55,214 nucleotides of DNA. Source: Oscillospiraceae bacterium. Its GTDB lineage: Bacteria > Bacillota > Clostridia > Oscillospirales > Ruminococcaceae. The position numbers were made by a program, and so were the translations under genes. The notes under the pieces are model-generated. The model did no database searches and was not told the origin of the DNA. It saw only the letters and a program-made list of their open reading frames with translations. Where the stretch lies: assembly GCA_017435045.1 (NCBI GenBank), contig JAFSFT010000027.1, forward strand, positions 1-55,214, read 5' to 3'. Shown here one piece after another: positions 7,796-16,388 of the stretch (within the stretch, counting starts at the first letter, position 1; every line of letters starts with the position of its first letter).

Positions 7796-9391
7796 TTGAG
7801 CGAAAAACTGTTGGAATTTAAAAATATCTCTAAGTCCTTCTATGGAAACCAGGTGCTTAAAGATGTTAGTATGACAGTTAAAAAGGGCGAGGTTCACGCT
7901 CTTATCGGCGAAAATGGTGCCGGTAAATCCACATTGATGAATATTCTCTTTGGTATGTCTGCAATTCACGAAACAGGCGGCTTTGAAGGCAGCGTTATGA
8001 TTGAAGGCAAAGAGATAAAAATCAAGTCCCCACACGAAGCTATGGACCACGGTATCGGTATGGTTCATCAGGAATTTATGCTTATTCCGGGCTTTACAGT
8101 TACAGAAAATATCAAGCTCAACCGTGAAATCACAACAGATAATGCTGTAAGTAAAGTGCTTGGCGGCCGCCTTAAAGGTCTTGACTACGAAAAAATGAAC
8201 CACGACGCATCCAAGGCACTCAATACACTTGATATGGATATCGAAAGCTATGCACAGGTTGCAGGTCTGCCTGTTGGCCATATGCAGTTTATTGAGATTG
8301 CACGTGAAATCGATAAGGATGGCATAAAAATCCTTGTATTTGATGAACCTACAGCTGTTCTTGCAGACGCAGAAGCAGAAAACCTCTTAAAGGCTATCCG
8401 CCGTCTTGCAGACAAAGGCATTGGTATCATCTTTATCAGCCACCGTCTTGATGAAATTGTAAGTGTTGCAGATACAGTTACAATCCTCCGTGACGGTCAG
8501 CATATTGCTACAAAACCAATCAGCGAAACAAGTGCAGCAGACATTGCAAATATGATGATCGGCCGTGCTGTTACAATTGACCGTGAAGAAAGTGCAGACA
8601 GACAGATTTCTGATGAAGTTGCTCTCAAAATTGAAAATCTTCACGTAAATATGCCTGGTGAACGCGTTAAAGGTGTAGACCTTGAAGTTCGCAAAGGCGA
8701 AATCCTTGGTATCGGCGGTCTTGCAGGTCAGGGTAAACTTGGCATTGCAAACGGTATCATGGGCATCTATCCTGCAAAAGGTAAAGTTACATTCAACGGC
8801 AAGGAACTGCCTCTCAACAATGCAAAACAGGTTCTCAGGAATGGTGTTGCATTTGTTAGTGAAGACAGAAAGGGCATTGGTCTGCTCCTTGACGAGCCAA
8901 TCGAACTTAACATCGCTTTTACAGCAATGCAGGTTGAGGACAAATTCCTCAAGAATTTCGGCATCATTAAAATGCAGGATACAAGAGCTATCAAAGAACA
9001 TGCCAACAAGATGATCAAAGACCTTGACATCCGTTGCACATCTTCCATGCAGAAGGCAGGCAGCCTCTCCGGTGGTAACCAGCAGAAAGTTTGTGTTGCA
9101 CGTGCACTTACACAGGAACCACAGCTTCTTCTCGTTTCCGAACCTACACGCGGTATCGACATCGGCGCCAAAAAGCTTATCCTTGACCTTCTCAAACAGC
9201 TTAATGAAGAAATGGGTATGACAATTGTTATGACATCTTCAGAACTTGCAGAACTGCGCAGCATCTGCGACAGAATTGCAATCGTTTGCGACGGTACAGT
9301 TGCAGGCATCCTTTCACCTACAGACAGCGACACCAAATTCGGTCTTATGATGTCAGGTGTTACAGAATTCGAAGAAGGAGGAAATGAATAA
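7796..9391 (+). CDS. Double-domain ABC ATPase of sugar/nucleoside type
   Basis: 531 residues starting at TTG 7796 after AGGAGGAG. Two ATPase halves: the first has Walker A GENGAGKST and LVFDEPTAVL but a degenerate signature (VGHMQFIEIARE); the second has an altered P-loop (GLAGQGKLG) and a full LSGGNQQK signature. This is the MglA/RbsA/YufO layout, where one composite site hydrolyses ATP. It powers the two permeases that follow. The stop overlaps the next start (TAATG). Confidence 0.93.
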   Translation: MSEKLLEFKNISKSFYGNQVLKDVSMTVKKGEVHALIGENGAGKSTLMNILFGMSAIHETGGFEGSVMIEGKEIKIKSPHEAMDHGIGMVHQEFMLIPGFTVTENIKLNREITTDNAVSKVLGGRLKGLDYEKMNHDASKALNTLDMDIESYAQVAGLPVGHMQFIEIAREIDKDGIKILVFDEPTAVLADAEAENLLKAIRRLADKGIGIIFISHRLDEIVSVADTVTILRDGQHIATKPISETSAADIANMMIGRAVTIDREESADRQISDEVALKIENLHVNMPGERVKGVDLEVRKGEILGIGGLAGQGKLGIANGIMGIYPAKGKVTFNGKELPLNNAKQVLRNGVAFVSEDRKGIGLLLDEPIELNIAFTAMQVEDKFLKNFGIIKMQDTRAIKEHANKMIKDLDIRCTSSMQKAGSLSGGNQQKVCVARALTQEPQLLLVSEPTRGIDIGAKKLILDLLKQLNEEMGMTIVMTSSELAELRSICDRIAIVCDGTVAGILSPTDSDTKFGLMMSGVTEFEEGGNE

Positions 9392-10455
9392 TGCTTACAG
9401 AACGTAAAAAACTTTCTTTTAAAGACATTATCAATGGCATTGGTATTCCAACACTTATCATCGCCGCTTTCTTCGCACTTATCCTTGTTATCGCACATTT
9501 CTATGACCTTTCTGTTGTTACACTTCTCAGTGACACAGTAAAACGTGCAGGTATGAACGGTCTTCTCGTTCTTGCAATGCTTCCATCCATCCAGTCCGGT
9601 ACAGGTCCTAACTTTGCACTTCCAATCGGTGTAGAATGTGGCCTTTTTGCAATGGTTCTGGCTATAGAATGGGGCTTTACAGGCTGGGGCTGGTTTGGCG
9701 TTTCCGTTGCTCTTTCCATCGTATTTGCTATCCTTGTTGGCTGGGCATACGGCAAGCTTCTCAACGCTGTTAAAGGCTCTGAAATGACAATTGCTACATA
9801 TGCAGGTTTTGCAATCTGCTCCTTTATGTGTATCTTCTGGCTGATGCTTCCATTCAAATCTCCTAACATGGGTTGGTTTATCGGTCAGGGCCTGCGCGAA
9901 ACTATCCAGCTTGACGCTGTTGGTGCAGATATGATTCTCAACAACCTTCTCGGCTTCTGGATTGGCGAAGAATTCTACGTACCAACAGGTATGCTGCTGT
10001 TCTTCTTCCTCTGCTGCTTCCTTGTATGGTTGTTCTTCCGCTCCAAATCCGGTATTGCAATCTCTGCAGTAGGTTCCAGCAATGCATTTGCTGAAGCAAG
10101 CGGCCTCAATGTAAACAAGAACCGTGTTCTTGCAAACATTATCTCTACAATTCTTGGTGCTATCGGTATTATCGTGTTCTCACAGAGCTACGGTTATCTC
10201 CAGATTTATACAGCACATCTTAATATCGCATTTGCAGCTGTTGCAGGTATCCTCATCGGTGGTGCTACAGCTTCCCGTGCTAAAGTTAGCCATGTTATCA
10301 TCGGCGTATTCCTTTTCCAGGGCCTTCTTACATCTGCACTTCCTGTTGCAAACCAGATTTTTGCAGGTACAGACCTTTCCGAAATTATGCGTATGATTAT
10401 CCAGAACGGCTTTATCCTTTATGCACTTACACAGGTTAAGAAAGGAGGCAAATAA
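9391..10455 (+). CDS. ABC permease, BPD_transp_2 type
   Basis: 354 residues with about ten hydrophobic segments and the conserved EASGLNVNKNRVLANIIST coupling region of the RbsC/YufP-like permeases. Its start overlaps the ATPase stop by one base, and GGAGG lies inside the ATPase end. It forms a heterodimeric channel with the next gene product. Confidence 0.92.
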   Translation: MLTERKKLSFKDIINGIGIPTLIIAAFFALILVIAHFYDLSVVTLLSDTVKRAGMNGLLVLAMLPSIQSGTGPNFALPIGVECGLFAMVLAIEWGFTGWGWFGVSVALSIVFAILVGWAYGKLLNAVKGSEMTIATYAGFAICSFMCIFWLMLPFKSPNMGWFIGQGLRETIQLDAVGADMILNNLLGFWIGEEFYVPTGMLLFFFLCCFLVWLFFRSKSGIAISAVGSSNAFAEASGLNVNKNRVLANIISTILGAIGIIVFSQSYGYLQIYTAHLNIAFAAVAGILIGGATASRAKVSHVIIGVFLFQGLLTSALPVANQIFAGTDLSEIMRMIIQNGFILYALTQVKKGGK

Positions 10456-10457
10456 TT

Positions 10458-11756
10458 ATGGGTGAAAGACTTGGTTCCAGAAAGGCTCTCACATGGGCAG
10501 GCAACAATGCAGTAACCCTGGTTTTCGTTGCCTTCACAGTGTTTGGATTTATGGCATCCAACCTTTCTGTAGGTTGGTTCCTTGGCGAACTTATGGGTCG
10601 TCTTTACCGTAACGCATTCCTTGTTATCTCCCTTATCATTCCTGTTGTTGCAGGTCTGGGTCTTAACTTTGGTATCGTTGTTGGTGCTATGGCAGGTCAG
10701 ATTGCTGTTGTTGCTGTTCGTTTTCTTGATATTGGCGGTCTTGGCGGTCTTATGCTTGCATTACTGCTTGCAGCACCAATCGCAGTTCTCTTTGGCTGGC
10801 TTACGGGCTTGCTTTACAACAAAACACGCGGTCAGGAAATGATTGCTTCCCTTATCGTTGGCTTCTTTGCAAACGGTATCTATCAGTTCCTGTTCCTCTT
10901 TGTAATGGGTGTTATCATCAAGGTTCCATCCACACATCCGCTTATCATCCCAAGTGCTGTCGGCGGCGAATACGGTGTTGGTATCCGTGTTACAGTTGAC
11001 CTTGGTGCAGCTGATAAGGGTGGTCTTAAATACGCATTGGACAACATTGCAAAGGTTCCTTTCCTTTATGCCGTAATCGGCATTGCAGCACTTATCCTTG
11101 TGCTTCAGATTGTTCGCTTTATCCGCAGCAAAAAGACAGCAGGTGCACAGGTTAACAAGATGAGCACAATATTCAATATGGTTCTCTGCCTTGTTGTTAT
11201 TGCTATTGCTGTTTACTCCAAAATTACAAGAAACAGCCTTTCCATGGTTGCTAAAGTTCCTGTTGTTACCGTTCTTCTTATTATCGCTCTGTGCATCTTT
11301 ACAGAATGGATTCTCAAGACTAAACTTGGTCAGGATTTCAAAGCTGTTGGACAGAGCCAGAAAATTGCTGAAGTATCCGGTATCAACGTTGACAAAACAC
11401 GTATCATCGCTGTTATCATCTCCACAGTGCTTGCTGCATGGGGCCAGATTATCACACTGCAGAACATCGGTACTCTGAACACTTACACAGCACACTCTCA
11501 GGTGGGTATGTTTGCGGTTGCTTCCATCCTTGTTGGCGGTGCTTCCACAAGCAAAGCTACAGTTAAACAGGCTCTTATCGGTACAATCCTCTTTAATGCT
11601 ATGTTTATCATGTCACCTGAAATTGGTCAGGCTGTATTTGGTCAGGCTCTCCTGGGCGAATATTTCCGTACATTCATGGTTTACGGTGTTATCGGTTTTG
11701 CACTTGGCCTCTATGTTTGGAAAGCAAACAAAGCTACAAAGCTTACAATCGAATAA
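10458..11756 (+). CDS. Second ABC permease, BPD_transp_2 type
   Basis: 432 residues, longer than its partner, with about ten membrane segments and the coupling motif VSGINVDKTRIIAVIIST. An insert around residues 215-240 (RSKKTAGAQVNKMS) is a charged cytoplasmic loop. Two permeases plus a double ATPase is the PnrA/BmpA-type arrangement for nucleosides, but the binding protein here is of another family, so the substrate is open. Confidence 0.92.
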   Translation: MGERLGSRKALTWAGNNAVTLVFVAFTVFGFMASNLSVGWFLGELMGRLYRNAFLVISLIIPVVAGLGLNFGIVVGAMAGQIAVVAVRFLDIGGLGGLMLALLLAAPIAVLFGWLTGLLYNKTRGQEMIASLIVGFFANGIYQFLFLFVMGVIIKVPSTHPLIIPSAVGGEYGVGIRVTVDLGAADKGGLKYALDNIAKVPFLYAVIGIAALILVLQIVRFIRSKKTAGAQVNKMSTIFNMVLCLVVIAIAVYSKITRNSLSMVAKVPVVTVLLIIALCIFTEWILKTKLGQDFKAVGQSQKIAEVSGINVDKTRIIAVIISTVLAAWGQIITLQNIGTLNTYTAHSQVGMFAVASILVGGASTSKATVKQALIGTILFNAMFIMSPEIGQAVFGQALLGEYFRTFMVYGVIGFALGLYVWKANKATKLTIE

Positions 11757-11778
11757 TTTATTCGGTTTATATACAAGG

Positions 11779-11802
11779 AGCTCCGCAATAGCGGAGCTTT
11801 TT
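11779..11802 (+). terminator. Terminator of the DUF3798 ABC operon
   Basis: AGCTCCGC-AATA-GCGGAGCT followed by T5, 22 bp past the stop. Confidence 0.9.
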
Positions 11803-11853
11803 GTTTGCATAAAACATGGAAAATGCATTGAAAACAAGGTGCTCAATTTAAAG

Positions 11854-11890
11854 AAAAGCGGACTGCAACTTCAGATTGCAGTCCGCTTTT
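11854..11890 (-). terminator. Terminator of the B6 kinase gene (bidirectional)
   Basis: A long stem (AAAAGCGGACTGCAA against its complement) with A and T runs on both sides. It serves the minus-strand kinase gene that ends at 11954 and can back up the terminator of the ABC operon. Confidence 0.85.
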
Positions 11891-11953
11891 TATGAGGAGG
11901 TTTGGATTATTAAAGGTTATCTGCCGACAGCACACAGCATTGTGGCAGGAAAG

Positions 11954-12787
11954 CTAACAGTTAATGGCGTTGATAAGCTTAATCAGCACAGGTTCAAATT
12001 TTGCACCATACCAGTGGTTTTCTTCTTCTGCGGTTGCCTTTATGCATTCTACAGTATAGTCTGCAGCAATTTTTGCCGCGTCAAAAGCAGTTTTGCCTCT
12101 TACAAGGGCACCCACAAAAGCGGAGGCATAGATATCGCCTGTGCCGTGACAGCTGTTTGGCAGCTTGTCGTGTTCGTAATAGCTGTATACACCGTTTTCG
12201 CACACTACAATGCCTGTTTTGCCCTGTATATAGGAAACACCGCTGAGAATAATATTTCTGCAGCCAAGTGCAGAAAGTTTTTCCAGAAGGCTGTCTATAT
12301 ATTCTCTGTCATATTCCTCTCTGTATTCCATATCGGTAAGAAAAGCCGCTTCGGTGATATTAGGGATAATATAGTCAGCCTTGGCGCAAAGCTTTTTCAT
12401 AGCGGCAACAAATTCTGTGTCAAAGCCAGGGTATAATCTGCCGTTGTCTGCCATGGCAGGGTCTACTATTTTTGTGCAGTTTTCTGCACTGTTTGCGGCA
12501 AAAATATCAGCCACATATTCAATCTGCTTTGTGCTGCCAAGATAGCCTGTGTAAATTGCATCAAACTTTATATTTTCCTTTACCCAATGGTCTTTTATGG
12601 CTGGCATATCATCGGTTAAATCACGGAAGGTATAGCCTTTAAAGCCTGCTGTATGGGTAGAGAGCACAGCGGATCGAAGCACGCAGGTTTCGATGCCGCA
12701 GGCAGAGATAATAGGTAAAGCAACGGTAAGGGAACACTGTCCCACGCAGGAGATATCCTGTATTGTAAGTATTTTTGGGTATGCCAT
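11954..12787 (-). CDS. pdxK: Pyridoxal/pyridoxamine kinase
   Basis: 277 residues of the ribokinase-fold PdxK/PdxY family: N-terminal ILTIQDISCVGQCSL, substrate region LRSAVLSTHTAGF, and the catalytic anion-hole motif CHGTGD near residue 223. It phosphorylates B6 vitamers to make PLP or its precursors. ATG 12785 follows AAGGAGC. It is flanked by an ECF S component and a MocR-type regulator, which supports a B6 salvage role. A pair of direct repeats just upstream is shared with the S-component promoter. The symbol could equally be pdxY. Confidence 0.9.
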   Translation of the reverse strand: MAYPKILTIQDISCVGQCSLTVALPIISACGIETCVLRSAVLSTHTAGFKGYTFRDLTDDMPAIKDHWVKENIKFDAIYTGYLGSTKQIEYVADIFAANSAENCTKIVDPAMADNGRLYPGFDTEFVAAMKKLCAKADYIIPNITEAAFLTDMEYREEYDREYIDSLLEKLSALGCRNIILSGVSYIQGKTGIVVCENGVYSYYEHDKLPNSCHGTGDIYASAFVGALVRGKTAFDAAKIAADYTVECIKATAEEENHWYGAKFEPVLIKLINAINC

Positions 12788-12836
12788 ATATCAAAGCTCC
12801 TTTGTTCTGGTTTCTATGATTATAATATACAATAAA

Positions 12837-12883
12837 ACTGATAATATAAAATGACCAAAATTGTAATATATTATATAACCAAA
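12837..12883 (-). promoter_or_regulatory. Tandem 24-nt-spaced operator repeats at the kinase promoter
   Basis: On the minus strand two direct repeats, TTTGGTTATATAATATATTA (12864-12883) and TTTGGTCATTTTATATTATC (12840-12859), start 24 nt apart. A TATAAT -10 box lies just downstream (12819-12824) with a poor -35 overlapping the second repeat, the usual layout for an activator. Likely sites for the MocR-type protein encoded at 13704. Confidence 0.7.
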
Positions 12884-12885
12884 AA

Positions 12886-12923
12886 CTGCTGTCAGAATAT
12901 ACCGAATGGTATTCTGACAGCAG
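12886..12923 (-). terminator. Terminator of the ECF S-component gene
   Basis: A 14-bp perfect stem CTGCTGTCAGAATA with its complement, with TTTTT after it on the minus strand. It separates the S-component transcript from the kinase promoter. Confidence 0.85.
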
Positions 12924-12942
12924 CCGTTTTGTTTTTATCTGA

Positions 12943-13500
12943 TTATTTGTCGCCGATGATGCCTGCACGTTTAAAGGCAGGTTCAATCATATAGTAAAGG
13001 ATAACCGAAACCACCATTGCAAGCAGTGCATTGATCAGGCTGGCAGTGCCCTTTGTTATAAGCACGCCCACAACTGTCTGCCATGGGTTGCCCATAATAA
13101 GGTATTCCACAACAAAAGTTTTGCCAAGATAGAGGATGACGTAGCTTACAGAACCGATAACAGCCGCAAGTACAACCTTTATTTTGTTCTTTTTGCCGCT
13201 TGCTATAAGCCCTGCAACAAATGCCATGGCAAATTTAAGGATAAATGTAATCCAGAATTCCTTGGCGTAGAACGGGTTCATCAGGTCATATATAGCACCG
13301 CCTATACCTGCGGCAAGGCCGCCCGGCACAGCACCGAACAGCAATCCGCCCAGTATGCACATTACATTGCCAAGATGTATTCTTGTAGGGCCAAGGGGAG
13401 TTGGTATTGGAGGCAGCTGAATCTGGTTGCCAACAAATACAACAGCAGCCATAACGCCAATCATTGTCAGGTCTTTTACGGTAAACTTCTTTTTTCTCAT
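12943..13500 (-). CDS. ECF transporter S component, probable B6 vitamer
   Basis: 185 residues with about six membrane segments: TMIGVMAAVVFVGNQIQLPPIPTPLGPTRIHLGN is the typical S-component start, with a Gly/Ala-rich helix (GGLLFGAVPGGLAAGIGGAIYD) next. S components capture a vitamin and use the shared EcfA-A'-T module, which is not in this window. Neighbouring B6 kinase and MocR genes and shared promoter repeats point to pyridoxine or pyridoxal (PdxU type). That ligand is an inference from context. Confidence 0.82.
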   Translation of the reverse strand: MRKKKFTVKDLTMIGVMAAVVFVGNQIQLPPIPTPLGPTRIHLGNVMCILGGLLFGAVPGGLAAGIGGAIYDLMNPFYAKEFWITFILKFAMAFVAGLIASGKKNKIKVVLAAVIGSVSYVILYLGKTFVVEYLIMGNPWQTVVGVLITKGTASLINALLAMVVSVILYYMIEPAFKRAGIIGDK

Positions 13501-13549
13501 ATATATAATACACTCCTGTGTCTGTTTGCAGATACAGTATACTATTAAG

Positions 13550-13596
13550 CTGGTAGTAAGTTAATAACCAAAGTGATAGTGAATTATATGACCAGA
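13550..13596 (-). promoter_or_regulatory. Tandem operator repeats and promoter of the S-component gene
   Basis: Minus-strand repeats TCTGGTCATATAATTCACTA (13577-13596) and TTTGGTTATTAACTTACTAC (13553-13572) start 24 nt apart, the same spacing as at the kinase gene. The second overlaps a TTAACT -35 box, 17 nt before a TATACT -10 box (13538-13543). Confidence 0.7.
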
Positions 13597-13703
13597 TTGG
13601 ACGATGTGTAAAGAGCATATACAGAGGAAGAAAAAGCCGGTAAAAGATATAAAATGGGGACTCCGTTTTATTTCAACAGGAAAACACTGCAGAAGCACAG
13701 CGG

Positions 13704-14786
13704 CTATTTGTTCTTTCTTCTCTGTCTTCGCACACGGTTGATATTACGCTCAAAATCACCATTATTTATAAGCTCTGCCAGTACATACTGCTCAAATACA
13801 GGCACGGTGCAGGAGTAAAAACCAAGCTTGTTTTCAAATTCCTCAACCAGCTGTTTTGGCAGCACCATATAGCCTACACGGAAGGATGGAGCAATAGTGC
13901 GGGAAAAGGTGTTTATATAGATAACCTTGTTATTCTTGGCAAGGGAAAAAACGGTGTCTTCTGCCTTGGTGGATACCGTCAGCTCCGAGTCATAGTTGTC
14001 CTCAATAATATATCCGTTGCGTTTTTCTGCCCAGTTTATGTATTCATACCGCTTGGAGGCCCTTGCGGTTACACCGCTTGGGAAGCTGTTGAAAGGGGTT
14101 ATATGCAGCACGCTGGCCTCAGTGCGTTCCAAAGCGTCTGTGCGTATGCCGTCGCTGCCCATTTTAAGCAGGTCACATTCAACACCGTTGGCACGGTAAA
14201 CGCGGACAATCTGCTCGTAGGATGGGTTTTCCAGTGCAAATATGCGGTTTTTGCCCAGCAGCTGAACAATAAGGCTGTAAAGGTATTCCGCACCAGAACC
14301 TATAACAATCTGCTGTGGGGTGACATTTATACCGTTACTGCGCGCAAGATAGCTGGAGATTGCTCCACGCAGCTCCACACAGCCCTGATTTGGGGATTTT
14401 ACAAGAATATTTTCGCCATAATCCAGCAGCACTTTCCGCATGGTTTTAGACAGAACAGAAAATGGAAACTGGCTGTCGCCGGAAGCTGTGGCAATGCTGT
14501 GTGCGGTTTCGGTATATGATGTGTCGGCGGTGGATATAAAATCGCTTTCCTTATATATTACAAAGTAGCCGCTGCGCTGGCGTGCCTCTACATAACCTTC
14601 GTCGCAGAGGATGGAGTAGGCGTGCTCAACAGTTATAACACTTACTTCGCTTTCTTCGGCAAGCAGGCGTTTGGAGGGCAGCTTGGTGCCATATGGAAAA
14701 ACACCGCTTACAATGTCCTTGCGCAGCTGTACATACAGCTGCATATATGCACTTTTACTGCTTGAGCTATCTATGGAATATTTCAT
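13704..14786 (-). CDS. MocR/PdxR-type regulator, degenerate aminotransferase domain
   Basis: 360 residues. Residues 1-78 are a GntR winged helix (LRKDIVSGVFPYGTKLPSKRLLAEE, ITVEHAYSIL, GYFV). After a linker, residues 105-345 are a fold type I aminotransferase domain (CVELRGAISSYLARS, ENPSYEQIVR, EDNYDSE). Two features are odd. The PLP lysine motif SFSKT reads TFSRT, so Arg296 replaces the Schiff-base Lys. The protein also stops at about the start of the small C-terminal subdomain; MocR proteins are usually about 450-480 residues. The region past the stop in all three frames shows no aminotransferase remnant, so this is a deletion rather than a simple frameshift. By location it likely controls the kinase and S-component genes. 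Confidence 0.85.
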   Translation of the reverse strand: MKYSIDSSSSKSAYMQLYVQLRKDIVSGVFPYGTKLPSKRLLAEESEVSVITVEHAYSILCDEGYVEARQRSGYFVIYKESDFISTADTSYTETAHSIATASGDSQFPFSVLSKTMRKVLLDYGENILVKSPNQGCVELRGAISSYLARSNGINVTPQQIVIGSGAEYLYSLIVQLLGKNRIFALENPSYEQIVRVYRANGVECDLLKMGSDGIRTDALERTEASVLHITPFNSFPSGVTARASKRYEYINWAEKRNGYIIEDNYDSELTVSTKAEDTVFSLAKNNKVIYINTFSRTIAPSFRVGYMVLPKQLVEEFENKLGFYSCTVPVFEQYVLAELINNGDFERNINRVRRQRRKNK

Positions 14787-14830
14787 CTGGATATATGCTC
14801 CTTTTTATGAAATGAAAAAAATATATTATC

Positions 14831-14859
14831 AGTATATATCCAAACGGATATAAAGTAAA
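14831..14859 (-). promoter_or_regulatory. Promoter of the MocR-type gene with palindromic operator
   Basis: Minus-strand TTTACT, 17-nt spacer, TATACT. The spacer holds a perfect palindrome TATATCC-GTTT-GGATATA (14835-14852) that would cover the polymerase site, suggesting autorepression. It does not match the tandem repeats of the target genes. Confidence 0.6.
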
Positions 14860-14880
14860 TATTCAGTGCAAAAATAAAAA

Positions 14881-14921
14881 CTCTGTGGCTGAAATGGAAA
14901 TATACCATTTGGACCACAGAG
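14881..14921 (-). terminator. Terminator of the NMT1-like ABC operon
   Basis: A long hairpin CTCTGTGG...CCACAGAG with an inner AAATGG/CCATTT stem. On the minus strand it is followed by TTTTTATTTTT. Confidence 0.85.
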
Positions 14922-14996
14922 GTTAAATTATATAAAAGAGAACTTATTCAGGAATGTAATGCCAACCCTCTGATGCAAGGGTAAAGCTTATTATTT

Positions 14997-15581
14997 TTAT
15001 TCTATGGCACCGTTTTTGAGGTACAGTATTTCTGCACCCAGTGCCTTTGCTTCTTCAATCTGATGGGTAACCATAATCACGGTCAGCCCTTTTGTATTTT
15101 CCAGCAGATAATTCTGCACGCAGTTCAGCGTTTCTTCGTCAAGGCCTTTAAAGGGTTCGTCCAGAAACAGAATTTCCTTATGTGCCAGTATCGCACGCAC
15201 CAGTGCAACACGCCTTTTCATACCGCCGCTCAAGGTGGAAACTTTGTGCTTTGCTTCCTTTTCCAGCCCCACAGCCGCAAGATGCTGCATAATAACACCA
15301 TCGGTCAGGCTGTCGTTTGCCATACGGATATTGGTTATAACCGAAAAACTTTCGCACAGGCGGTTTTCCTGAAAAACTGCAGATTTAAGCCGCGGAAGAT
15401 TTAAAATTTCTCCGCTGTCAGCTGTTACAAAGCCCATCATTATATTAAGCAAAGTGGTTTTGCCCACACCGCTTTGCCCCATAAGACAGGTGGTCTCTCC
15501 GTGTCTGATAACAGCGTTTATATTGTCCAGCACCTGTTTTTCGCCAAAGGATTTGCACAGATTTTTTACGATAATATCCAT
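14997..15581 (-). CDS. ABC ATPase of NitT/TauT/thiamin-precursor type
   Basis: 194 residues from ATG 15579-15581, chosen because GGAGGG lies just upstream. Walker A GQSGVGKTT, signature LSGGMKRRVALVRA and Walker B ILFLDEPFKGLD are intact. It is short for an ABC ATPase (usual 240-260), lacking the extra C-terminal part. Its start overlaps the permease stop by one base. Confidence 0.9.
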   Translation of the reverse strand: MDIIVKNLCKSFGEKQVLDNINAVIRHGETTCLMGQSGVGKTTLLNIMMGFVTADSGEILNLPRLKSAVFQENRLCESFSVITNIRMANDSLTDGVIMQHLAAVGLEKEAKHKVSTLSGGMKRRVALVRAILAHKEILFLDEPFKGLDEETLNCVQNYLLENTKGLTVIMVTHQIEEAKALGAEILYLKNGAIE

Positions 15582-16330
15582 TATAAACCCTCCATTGTGC
15601 TGAACAGTATGTTGATTACACACATTACAGCCTTTTCAAACAGCACACTTACAAGAATAATTGTAACCGTCCAGCTGAACAGGTCTGCCGTTGCCAGATA
15701 CAGCTTTGCCTGATACAGCATTTCGCCCATACTGCCGTCAGGTATGCCGATAATTTCTGCGGCAATGCCTGCTTTCCAGCTTAAGCCCAGAGAAACACTG
15801 CAGGCCGAGACAAAATGGCTTTTAACCTGTGGAAAATAGATGTAAAGCAGCCTTTTGCCAAAGGAAAAACGGAAGATTTCTGCCATTTCCAGCAGCTTTC
15901 TGTCGGTGCTTTTAAAGCCGCCCAGCATATTGGTGTAGATGATGGGAACAGCCATAAGAAATGCTATAAAAATAGGCAGCTGGGAGGAGGACAGCCATAT
16001 AAGACACAAAATTACAAAGCTTGCAACAGGCGTTGCCTTGATAATTGAGATATACGGCCACAGGAAAATCTCCACTATTCTGAAGCGGTAGGACAGTATT
16101 GCCAAAGCTGTGCCCGCAGCCAAAGCAATAAAAAAGCCAAGTGTTATCCTTTTAAAGGAAAATAATATTGTGCCCCAGAACTCTGCCTCAAAAATCAGCT
16201 CCGACAAACGAAGTACAACCTTTAAAGGGGAAACCAGCAGAACTTCTTCGCCGATTGCGACAGCAGCAAGCTGCCACAGCAAAACTGCTGCGGCAACTGC
16301 CAGTATTTTTTCAAATCGGTTTCGGTTCAT
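15581..16330 (-). CDS. ABC permease of NitT/TauT type
   Basis: 249 residues with six membrane segments and the EAA-like coupling loop (LLEMAEIFRFSFGKRLLYIYFPQ). The region SVSLGLSWKAGIAAEIIGIPDGSMGEMLYQA is characteristic of the SsuC/ThiX/NitT permeases. Middle gene of the operon. Confidence 0.9.
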   Translation of the reverse strand: MNRNRFEKILAVAAAVLLWQLAAVAIGEEVLLVSPLKVVLRLSELIFEAEFWGTILFSFKRITLGFFIALAAGTALAILSYRFRIVEIFLWPYISIIKATPVASFVILCLIWLSSSQLPIFIAFLMAVPIIYTNMLGGFKSTDRKLLEMAEIFRFSFGKRLLYIYFPQVKSHFVSACSVSLGLSWKAGIAAEIIGIPDGSMGEMLYQAKLYLATADLFSWTVTIILVSVLFEKAVMCVINILFSTMEGL

Positions 16331-16388
16331 AGCAGATTATCCTGTCTGAATTTTTGTACTGTCAAATGTGTGTATTTGTATAATGAAA

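Noticed and set aside
13620-13703. Frameshifted remainder of the MocR C-terminus
   Set aside because: Translation of the region past the stop in the other frames gives no sequence like the aminotransferase small domain.
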